Shown: piece after piece, positions 1 through 8,183 of the stretch
Layout: every line of letters begins with the position of its first letter
How positions within the stretch are numbered: position 1 is the first letter of the stretch
Source of the DNA: Brachypalpus laphriformis
Taxonomy: Eukaryota; Arthropoda; Insecta; Diptera; Syrphidae
Direction: 5' to 3'
Assembly: GCA_945910035.1 (NCBI GenBank)
Contig: OX246756.1
Span: forward strand, 53,903,808 to 53,967,807
DNA length: 64,000 nt
The notes under the pieces: generated by a model
Seen by the model: the letters and a program-made list of their open reading frames with translations, nothing else
The model's database searches: none
Told to the model about the DNA's origin: nothing
Position numbers and translations under genes: made by a program

Positions 1-189
1 ATTTCGGTTGGCCTGATGCTTATATAGGTAGAGCATTAAACTACAACAATTCTCATGAGTAGATAGGAAGATAGAAGCCATCACTTTGTAAGTGGCTTAA
101 TAAGAGAGCCTAACATATGCACTCATACAGGAATCAACTTTCAGTGTGGCAAGAGTTTCACCAATACACATACTGATAATCAAATAACA

Positions 190-1000
190 GGTTCAATGGA
201 ATTTAAGAGAGAGCTGTCGCAGGACTGTGCTGAAAATAATCGCTGAGGAGAATATATTGAGATTAATCAATGAGGCCGTCGGGAGAGTAAATCCAATGTT
301 TCCAAATCGGTCACACTTTTGGACCATTCCAAAGAGGATATGGTTGAGAAACACTGCCTTGAGGGAACATTTGATACTAAAGCTACTAGATTCTAGAGTA
401 ATGAAGCGGACAAGTGGTAGTTCCATCAAATGGTACAAGATATCCACAGGAATTTAGGAAGGAGTATGCGGAATTAGATACTTAGAATCTTTGGGAGCAT
501 TCCCCATCATTTTCCAAGCAGACGTCCACGCGATGAAAAGATGTGGTTAAGACATCACAAAACTTCCAGATAGCCAGACTGCAATCAATGCACTGAACTC
601 ACACAAAATCAGATCCGGGCTACTATAGGAATGCCTGACTACACATAATACTATGGCAGGATGGTGATAAAAATCCTAGGGGCTTACAAGCTACTGATGA
701 AAAAGGTACATCAACCATCATCCAACAGTGCTATTTCATTACAAAACGTTTTGATACGTCTGATTCAAATCACACTCACATCGAGCAACAAGCATTTTCG
801 ATTGTCTCCACAGAAAATGCATGTTAGGCGTAAACATTATTACAGATCAGAAAGTTCCATGCATCTTCCTTCTTTGTGTTTTAGATACAGCTGACAAGGA
901 CACTTGCGGAGCAGAAAACGAAAACTATTCTTATAATCAGCAAACACCTGAAGAAACGGACTATCTAATGCTTATTGTTCTTCAGACGGACTTTGCTTGC
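190..1000 (+). pseudogene. Relic of RNase H-bearing non-LTR retrotransposon (thumb and RNase H region)
   Basis: This stretch holds the heavily decayed 3' half of a non-LTR ORF2. Around 280-430 a fragment resembles the region between RT and RNase H in LOA-type elements. At about 480-530 the frame reads LGAFPIIFQADVHAM, matching the RNase H segment LGxxPTVFQAExHAI. At about 560-600 it reads DSQTAINALNSHKI, matching the RNase H segment around a catalytic Asp (DSQAALxALxS). Stops and frameshifts are frequent, so this is an old non-functional copy. The closest relatives in the window are elements F (58974-62187) and K (34135-36428), which carry the same domain order. The 3' end was not located; bases 1000-1550 show nothing recognisable. 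Family membership is inferred by eye from short motifs. Confidence 0.5.
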
Positions 1001-1550
1001 AAGATAAGATAACTTCAGTCTACCGAGCCCTAATAGCCTGTGAGGCATTCTAATGTTCTTCATCGATTGAAAGAGAACTCGCGAAAAGGATGTTGCACCT
1101 ATTGGCTGATGGCAAGGATAAATCTTGGATGAACGCCTCGGAACTTGAATAACGACAGCGCTTAAGTGCTCAAGATCAATCGAGACCAATCGAATGCTAG
1201 AATCTTGGTGTACTACTCAGATAGGTGACGTAGAATTTGTCTTCTTGGACAAATGCTAGCAGGCTCCAAAACTAGTGCTGCAGCTCAATCCATTTCATAT
1301 ATATTCCTGTAGTAGACCGATCATGATGCGCATAAAGGACTTTAAAATTTCTTCCCAGAAAATTCAGATTTTTGTAAAGTTAAAAGACCCCCCTCTTACC
1401 AGGCACACAATTCTTCCCTTCCCTTCTATACTCAACTATTTAACAGGATCTTAAGCACTTAATAGTTAACGGTATTACAATACAATCATTAGACCGCACC
1501 ACTCGCCCCCGATTCCATCCTACTGGCACAATCTAAACAAACACTTCCTT
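1001..1550. other. No recognisable gene; presumed 3' flank or UTR of the minus-strand host gene
   Basis: No ORF or repeat is recognisable. The stretch lies directly downstream of the stop codon at 1551-1553 on the minus strand, so part of it is probably 3' UTR. I did not find a clear minus-strand AATAAA close to the stop codon. Confidence 0.4.
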
Positions 1551-3708
1551 TCACAATCGCCTGTCACTACTATCCGACCATTCATTGTCCGACGCAGTCA
1601 CATTACCCTGACGTTCGACCTTCGACAGAATCTGATGTGACGCATCTGGATCAGCAACAGAACAACGAGCATCCCTCCTGCTATCCGGATACAGCAGTCC
1701 CATGTCGGCGTTTCCCAAATTCTGGATAATACTGGTTATGTTGGGCCTCTTGATCGGTGTGTGCTGGCTCTTCTGAAAGTGGCTAATCGGCAGATTCTTG
1801 AAGCTCACATCGTTGTCGTACGTGGCCATTGTCAGTGGTGCATTCTCAAACTGACTGGGTTCCTTAATTACCTCGTACTGAGCGTCTGGTGCCAGAAATA
1901 CTACTTCCTGGATATTTTTAGTTGATCTTCGGTGTGCCTCCTGACTCTGCTCGGAGGAGAAGGGGAACGAGGCCACGAAATTGGACCTCGCTGTGGCCTC
2001 GTTTATGTCATTTGTTTGATTGGCATAGCCAGCGGTGCCAACGACAGTGGTGGTACTGGGAAAATGCGAGGAGGGATGTGCAAAGTTGGTGCACGGTGTC
2101 GCCGGAGATAAATCAGTGAAATCAGTCTTCTCCCCAGAATCCACGGAACACATACTCTGGCGGGAGATGTCCTTCGGTATTAGGCTTTGCCTCGATTGGA
2201 CTGGTAGGTTGAGCTGATCATGCTCTGGTCGTGATTGTTGAGGGAAGGGCAGTCGACAGCGCACAGAGTTCTCTCGCTGGCCAAACCGCTGAGCTAGGTA
2301 GTCTTCGTTTTCGTTACTCTCCGGTTGGTGGTCGGTTGGTTGTTGATTCGTCGTCGTCGACGGTTTGTCCTTGTTGGATGCTGGGTGATGTTGATTCGCA
2401 TCGTCGTAGTAGTTGTCATTTTTCACGGACACATTGCAACAGCTGCTTACGTCAGCGAAATAGACTTCTGATTCGGTTGGGTCACCATTGCGGACGCCTC
2501 CACTACCACCGCCCTCTTCGGTTGAATCGGGGAGGTTCTCGCCGTTGTTCTGGAAACCTGAGTTTTCTACTCCACCCGTTTTCAGTCTCTTTATCTTTGG
2601 CTGGCATGTGGATGGTTGTCCGCTGGAATTGGCATTTGTCGGGTCATGATGACCTCCCACTGGGTTCGGTTCGTGGTACTCGTGCTCCATAAACACGTTC
2701 TGCACGTTGACCCGCTGCGTTGAGTGGGAGTTCGGCCCGATGGATTTGGCGCCAACCTCCACGACACGTTTTTTCGTTTTGCGAACCGGTAGCGTATTCG
2801 AAAATCGATCCCTAGGACCGTCGCTGTCTGACGGGGTATTCTCGTAGGTGTCCTTTGGGGTCTTGAATACGCCATTGCCGCCAGCCCCACTTTGCCGTTT
2901 GATCATGTTCCTGTTCGACTGCTGGGAGGAGAATGGCTCCATGGAGTGACTGTCTGTTGATGAGCTGTGTTGATGGCACTCTATGTTGGGGATTTGTGAG
3001 TGCGAGGGTTGTGTCGTTCCCGCCATCTGGCGTTCCATCATCATATTCTGACACTGAGTCGTGTGTGAATGCAAGTACTGGTAGCGACTACGTCTCGCTG
3101 GACTGTTGGGGTCACTGTAGGGCGGTGGTGGACCCCACACACCGTACGGCAGGCCGTTGGCCATGACATTGAATGCAGCCTGCTGATTCTGCTGGGCAAT
3201 ACTACAACCACCCCGCTCATCGGTCATCACTGCATCACCGCCGGTTGGCGCGTTATTTGAAAACCCATACTGTGAGTCCGGGCTGGAGGGTGTCTGGCGA
3301 TATCTCGAATTCGGATCTGGCGAGCTCCTTTGCCATGGCATCCGAGGCCAACTCCAACCGGCCACTCGTGCACGTTGACTACCCTGATTAAGTCCACGAC
3401 CAGACGCCCCACCGGCGTTTAAGTCATCTCCACCTGGATTGGGTGAGTAGAAATTCCCCGGCGGTTGGCCAGTCCAGAAGCGTCCATCCGCACCAGCATC
3501 CCAGGGATACGCAGAGGGTGGCACCGCCTGCCGATGGGCATGACACTGTTCACAGCAACGGCACATATTCGCCCGTGGTCCACTAATTACTCCTGCCGGC
3601 CCATTCGGTGGCATCGGTCCATTTGGCAGTGGCCCCTGTTGGCTTGTGGTGTACAGCGACCGACATCGCAGCTCCAATTGCTCCCAGTACATCTTTTTAC
3701 GTTCATGG
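1551..3708 (-). CDS. Terminal coding exon of ENTREP/FAM189-like membrane protein (cytoplasmic tail, PPxY motif)
   Basis: This is the last coding exon of a minus-strand gene. The acceptor is a pyrimidine tract followed by TGCAG (AG at 3710-3709). The exon opens with one base that completes a Ser codon begun in the previous exon, then reads HERKKMYWEQLELRCRSLY. The frame stays open for about 719 codons to TGA at 1551-1553. The tail is low in complexity and rich in Ser, Pro, Gln and Asn. It contains a Cys-rich patch (CRCCEQC), a PPPPY motif (GVWGPPPPYSDPN) and a basic patch (RKTKKR). PPxY motifs bind WW domains; in the ENTREP/FAM189 family they are thought to recruit HECT-type ubiquitin ligases. 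The family call rests on four-pass topology plus PPPPY and is inference. The stretch upstream of 3708, which stays open as far as 3743, is intron. Confidence 0.75.
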
Positions 3709-3797
3709 CTGCAAAAAAAAAAAAAGAAGAAATGGGAGAACAACGATTAACGGATTTTATTATCGTTCGCAATAAAAACTAGGATCTCCACACCCAC

Positions 3798-3945
3798 CTC
3801 AACAATTGATAGACGAGCATACAGCTGAACACGGCCACCAGGACACCAGCCACTGACAATCCAAATATGGCTCGCAGGCACGTATACAGGGAGCCATGAA
3901 CCACCCCGCAGTCCGATAACGAATCGAAAACCAGCCTCACACCCT
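3798..3945 (-). CDS. Internal exon of ENTREP/FAM189-like protein (last membrane segment)
   Basis: This 148-nt exon runs from an acceptor ...ACCCCAG (AG at 3947-3946) to a donor GAG|GTGGGT (GT at 3797-3796). It enters in phase 1 and leaves in phase 2, matching both neighbours. It encodes EGVRLVFDSLSDCGVVHGS, then a hydrophobic helix of about 23 residues (LRAIFGLSVAGVLVAVFSC) and MLVYQLL. The next exon continues SHERKK, the positive patch expected just inside the membrane. A Cys and Val-His ahead of the last helix, and Leu/Ala-rich helix content, are also features of vertebrate ENTREP1 (from memory, not aligned). A competing frame (ending ...VFIANDNKIR) lacks a membrane segment and was rejected. 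Confidence 0.75.
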
Positions 3946-4143
3946 CTGGGGTATTCGTTTCCAATAAGTGGTTCCATTACGGCCATGGGGATGAGTAGGG
4001 GTGGCAGCAGGTAGAGAAGGAGCAAAAATAGAAATACGTTACGTTAGAGGGTGGTAGAGGCAAAAAGGCTCTGCTGGCTGAATGGATGTCGAGATTCGAT
4101 ACAAATCGTGTCCCGCACCCATCCATCCGTGTGCCTTGTCGTT

Positions 4144-4173
4144 GTCATCATCATCATCATCATCATCGTCGTC

Positions 4174-4213
<40 letters not shown>

Positions 4214-4214
4214 G
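4144..4214. repeat. Compound microsatellite (TCA)n-(TCG)n-(GTTGTC)n
   Basis: A run of tca units passes into tcg units and then into gttgtc units, just downstream of the donor site at 4248 in the intron of the minus-strand gene. The long Gln/Arg or Val runs it yields in translation are artefacts of the repeat. Confidence 0.9.
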
Positions 4215-4248
4215 TTTAATGATCGACTTGATGGATTCTGATTCTTAC

Positions 4249-4432
4249 CTTTATCCACTCGTTCGACTTGTGACTCAATCATGTCGGAATAGCATGTACA
4301 CGTCCGGGTTTTTTGTGCGTACTCGCATTCCCGCAGCGCCTGTAGGCGGCTCATATGGAGGACTGTTGTCGTCACGGTAACCAAGGCACATGTCAGGGCC
4401 GATACCAAACCACACGCTCCCGACAGTTTTAT
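4249..4432 (-). CDS. Internal exon of ENTREP/FAM189-like protein (membrane segment and Cys-rich loop)
   Basis: This 184-nt exon has acceptor CTCGTTGCAG (AG at 4434-4433) and donor AAAG|GTAAGAA (GT at 4248-4247). It starts in phase 0 and ends in phase 1, agreeing with the neighbouring exons. It encodes IKLSGACGLVSALTCALV followed by TVTTTVLHM, a membrane helix, and then a loop with clustered cysteines (RECEYAQKTRTCTCYSDM). A helix followed by a loop of the form C(n)CxC fits the extracellular loop of CD20-like/ENTREP tetraspan proteins. A tri- and hexanucleotide microsatellite lies just downstream in the intron (4144-4214). Confidence 0.75.
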
Positions 4433-5315
4433 CTGCAACGAGAAAGGATGTGAAAAGAATCAAATAGGGGCGGATAGGGAATGAAAAATTTAAACAAACA
4501 ACAAACGGGACAAAAATTGAAAATCATCGATTCATTGATTTGAAAATAACTTTTGAGATTTCGTTCGTCTTATTGTTGTTCCTTTGTGTCAGATGTGTCC
4601 TGGATATCATGTGTCATATCGCCCCCGCGATAGGTAGTAGCGCAATTGTAGGAGAAAAAAAAAAAAAGAAAAACCGTCAGAAAGTAGGTCGGGCAGCTTT
4701 GATTTATCCTCAGCACAGCACAGCACATGGGACGCAGAAGGAATCGAACTCAGCTAGGTGGAAAGATGAAACATATGGGAACTTGTACTGATGTCCTTGT
4801 TGGGAGTTTACTATCATAAACGTACAATTCAGATAGAGAGAGAAGTCTTCGCAAAGGAAGAAGTCTATTTGTGCAGTGAGGACATTTAAGGGTGAAACCA
4901 TCTGATGTTGGGGAAATTAATTTAATTTTTATTTTTGGAATGGAGTTAGGGGGTGACGGACTGCTTGCGTGGTTCACTGGACTGGAAATGTAATGGATCA
5001 TCGCTAGACTGAGTTTTGACTTGAATTTTGAAAAGTAGATACTTAATTGTTGGATTAGATGGAAACTTATTGATAAAGAAGAATTTTATGAATGGGAATA
5101 ATTGAGTGGAACATTGACTGAGATGCTTGGCTGTCTTAAGAGTATATTCGAAGTTGCTACATCGGGAGAAGGTAAGCTTATTATAGAGACACTCCGGTTG
5201 ATTCTTGCGAATAATTTTGAAGAGCAAGATACAAGATCGATATTTTAAAATATATACTGAGTAAAGAGTTCACATCGAACACGATAATTGCTTTTACAAA
5301 TTTGAATACCCCCTG
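4433..5315. other. Intronic sequence with no recognisable gene
   Basis: This AT-rich stretch lies between the exon at 4249-4432 and the first retrotransposon. It has a short A-run at 4656-4669 and no ORF with domain signal. It is interpreted as part of the large intron of the minus-strand gene. Confidence 0.6.
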
Positions 5316-5422
5316 TGGGTTAGGGGTCAGAATATACCCACGGTAGGCATGCCTGTCGTAAAAGGCGACTAAAATGCCAACCCGCCGTCTTTCTTTAGAT
5401 TATGGTACTGAAATTTTATGCA
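5316..5422 (+). promoter_or_regulatory. Structured 5' leader of Jockey-clade element A
   Basis: The leader contains three possible short hairpins: GGGT/ACCC (5324-5327 with 5336-5339), the self-complementary AGGCATGCCT (5345-5354), and GTCG/CGAC (5355-5358 with 5366-5369). The same arrangement occurs in J2 (45520-45619), and the block from the palindrome to CGACTAAAAT is almost unchanged between copies. In Jockey-clade elements the 5' UTR houses an internal Pol II promoter, so this is the expected place for promoter or RNA-level signals. Which of these it provides is not known. Confidence 0.55.
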
Positions 5423-6155
5423 ATGAACACAACAAACGGTATTAATACCCCAGGTGGCAGCCCAGTTGAACTGGAAAATCCACCCTCGCAAGAGGCATGC
5501 TCTGCGGATTCTGGGGAGAGCTATTTATTGCACCAAAATTGAATAAACCCATTTAGGAAAAGCTCAAGGCTACAAAGATCTCCGCCTCAAAAGACTTCTC
5601 CTAAAGCGCAAAATGAAAGTCTCGCAAACCCGGATGTGTTTATTCGGGAAACGCAAACCTTGGAAGAGAGTACTCTGAAAAAGGAAAACGCCCTGCTCCG
5701 TAAGAGGCTCGACGAAATGGAGCTGTTGTGTCGGGAGCTCAAAGCCAAATTTGAGAAACTTGAATCAGAGAATAAAGTTTCTTTGCTTCAAAACAAGTCT
5801 TCAAAAACTCATACGGTTACTCATAGTGAGCCTTCTCCGGGTAGCCATCACTACAGTACGGATGAAGAAGAACTCGGTCGCGAAACGGATCGGATACTTA
5901 AACGAAGACCATCTAAAGAACGCAAGGCCAGCTCATCGCCCGAGGTTGTTCCACAACACGAACCTAATCGGAAAGCGCTGCCAAAATCTGATAAGAAAAT
6001 TGAAAGCAAACGCGCACCTCCACCAATAAATATTACAGGCGTTGCGGACTACAATTCTTTGAGGAAAATTTTAAAAACAACGATCGCTACTGAATTTAAA
6101 ATAGCTTCCTTGCGAAACGATGCGTGGAAAATCAAGGCTAATGACGCTGAGGGCT
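5423..6155 (+). pseudogene. Element A ORF1, N-terminal part (broken)
   Basis: The frame starts at ATG 5423 with MNTTNGINTPGGSPVELENP and continues as a Ser/Pro-rich leader. An in-frame stop follows HQN near 5543. A strongly heptad-like stretch (LKKENALLRKRLDEMELL) predicts a coiled coil for ORF1 multimerisation. The part from about 6022 (PPPINITGVADYNSLRKIL) is the start of a PRE_C2HC-like domain found in Jockey-clade ORF1 proteins. The reading is cut at NDAEG by insertion of element B and continues at 11443. The leader closely matches J2 ORF1 and, unexpectedly, the ORF1 leader of the R1-clade element B. Confidence 0.8.
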
Positions 6156-6391
6156 CCTGGGGCTAGGCTGAGGCTACCAGGGGGGTCAGCAAGGTGGCGG
6201 ATGGCTGAACGGCCTATAGATATGTAGGTTAGCTGCGAATACTGAATAAGCAGTCCCCGACCAAGAGCGGCAGGGGTGGAGGGCGTGAGTAAAAACCACA
6301 AAAGCACAATGAAATTCCCTGTGACAGGGCGAGTCGATGCCGCCCTTTAAATAAGTGTCAAAATCCCAATTTAAAAAAAAAAAAAAAAAAA
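6156..6391 (+). repeat. 5' module of element B ending in an internal 19-A run
   Basis: This block of about 236 bp lies between the 5' target-site duplication and the Jockey-like ORF1 leader. It ends in 19 consecutive A residues (6373-6391). It has no homologue elsewhere in the window that I could see. It may be the true 5' UTR of the family, or a separate polyadenylated transcript joined to element B by template jumping during integration. Confidence 0.5.
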
Positions 6392-8089
6392 CCCTGGCAG
6401 TAGGTATAAAATGCAACCGTTATTTCGATGCAATAGACAAAACAACTGATAATATTACCCCAGGTGGCAGACCAGTTACACTGGAAAATCCACCCTCAAA
6501 TGAGGCAGGTCCTACGGATTCTGGGGAGGACCAACTATTGCGTTTAAACGACCCATTCATAAGGAGAGGAAGGGTATCCAGATCTCCACCAACACGATGT
6601 GACACCCTCATCGCTGCCCTGGGAGTGAAACACTTGGCTCCCACGGATTGTAAAGCGTCTACAAGTGAGGAAGGAGAAAATCGTTTCAAAAAGAGCTATC
6701 ATCTGCGAAGATCACCACCGCCTTTAAAACAGGATGAACCTGAAGCGGCACCACGGGAGAAACCCGCCACAGCCCGGAAAATCATCGCAAAAAACCCTTC
6801 AATAGGGAGCGCCACCCTAACGAAACCAACAAACGGTAACCAACATGAGTCCTCCGATGTTAGTGAAGCCCAGCTGACGGAAAACTCACTGGAGAAGGAG
6901 CTACAGAAATGCAAGGAGACGATTAAGAAAATGAAATTCGCGACGGACAGGCAGAAGAATATCAGCACTGATATAAAGAAAGGTCTTGCTGAACTAGAGG
7001 AATCATTGGACGTAATCAGCTTCCTTAAAAATGGGCGGGATAGCGACCTGAGACTACACCGATCACAACAACCTGAACTTCAGATGCGGCAGGTCAACAG
7101 AACAGATGCGAACCACCAGGAGCCTTCAAAAAGTAGGACACCGAGCGGAATTCGGGAATCCAAGAAGAGACCACCATCTAGCCCCCTTGAAAAGGAGACG
7201 GAAAAGAAGAAGAAGAAGTCACCGAAGGTTGCAACTCCTCCAACTAGGCTTCAAACCGTGCGGAGAAGGGATGTAGCCCACAAAGATCTTGGACCCAATA
7301 TAGGCCAGAAGGACGACCCCTTCTCGAAAGGAAAAGAACTTAAAAAGCTGATCGAGAGCAAGCAGGCCAATGGTAAAGCGCGGACTTCCTCGGTGAAAGA
7401 ACACGAGCAGCAGAAAAAGGAGGAAGGGATGGTAATTAGCAAAAAAAAAAGATAAGAGGCCAGCGAGGCACCGGCGCGAAGCAATCATCATAAGACCAAG
7501 AGGAGCAGAAACGTACGCGGAGATCCTCCGAGAAATTCGTACAAGGGCCAACCCAGATGAAACACAAACGGAGATAAGAGCTGTCCGTCAAACGAGGTCC
7601 GGAGATGTCTTGCCTGAGCTCGGTGCAAAAACAAAAGATAAGGAAGGTTTTAGCTCATCCCTTAAGGCCATCTTGGGGGAGAAGGCAACGGTCCGAAACC
7701 TTGAACCAAAAACGAAACTGGAGGTCAGAGACATGGATGACCTGACAACAATAGATAAAGTCAAGGAAGCTATCAAACGAGCAATCAATGACCAGAGGGT
7801 GGAACTTCAAATCACCTTAATGAAGGCCAACAGCAGGGCGCAAAAAATTGCTTTAGCTCAGCTGAACGACCGAGTGGCAGGTGAGCTGCTAAAAATCGCT
7901 CGTATAAGAGTCGGGTGGGTTTTCTGCAGAGTTCGCCGAAGAGTAGTGGTCACGCGCTGCTACAGATGTTTCGGCTATGGCTACCAACAAGTTAATTGTA
8001 AGGGGCCCGACAGAAAGAACCAGGGAATATGCTTCAAGTGCGGCGTACAAGGCCATAAAAAATCCGATTGGAAAGCTGAAGCAAACTGA
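6392..8089 (+). pseudogene. Element B ORF1 (R1-clade gag-like protein, frameshifted)
   Basis: The frame is open from upstream of 6392. The position of the Jockey ATG reads ATA here (AIDKTTDNITPGG). The leader TPGGRPVTLENPPSNEAG is shared with the Jockey elements. A central basic and Lys/Glu-rich region follows, then a stop at 7453-7455 straight after a run of A residues. In the next frame translation resumes (KDKRPARHRREAI) and runs to 8089 with the R1-type central domain (LEPKTKLEVRDMDDLTT...ELLKIARIRVGWVFC). Two CCHC-type knuckles follow (CYRCFGYGYQQVNC, CFKCGVQGHKKSDW; the second has lost its last Cys). R1-clade ORF1 proteins bind element RNA; this copy needs a frameshift to be made. Confidence 0.8.
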
Positions 8090-8183
8090 AGCTCGGGCCA
8101 GCACTGCTAGCTCATTTACCAGGGTCGGGAAACTGTCAGGTGTTTAGAGGGGCACTTGAAAAGGCGAAGAGAAGCAGCGCACC

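Noticed and set aside
227..457. Small plus-strand gene near the left end
   Set aside because: It continues into RNase H fragments in broken frames, so it is part of a retrotransposon relic.
2231..2692. Plus-strand ORFs inside the terminal host exon
   Set aside because: These are antisense shadows of a long, biased coding frame, with no domain signal and no start context of note.
3747..4025. Alternative 92-residue frame over the exon at 3798-3945
   Set aside because: It lacks the membrane helix in register and does not fit the splice phases of the neighbouring exons.
4163..4438. Arg/Gln repeat protein C-terminus in the reading frame across 4163-4240
   Set aside because: The frame runs past a GTAAGAA donor into a microsatellite. 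The real exon ends at 4249, and the repeat translation is an artefact.
5316..5380. HDV-like or hammerhead ribozyme at the Jockey 5' end
   Set aside because: I could not form the required nested pseudoknot or the hammerhead core; it is kept only as an unassigned structured motif.
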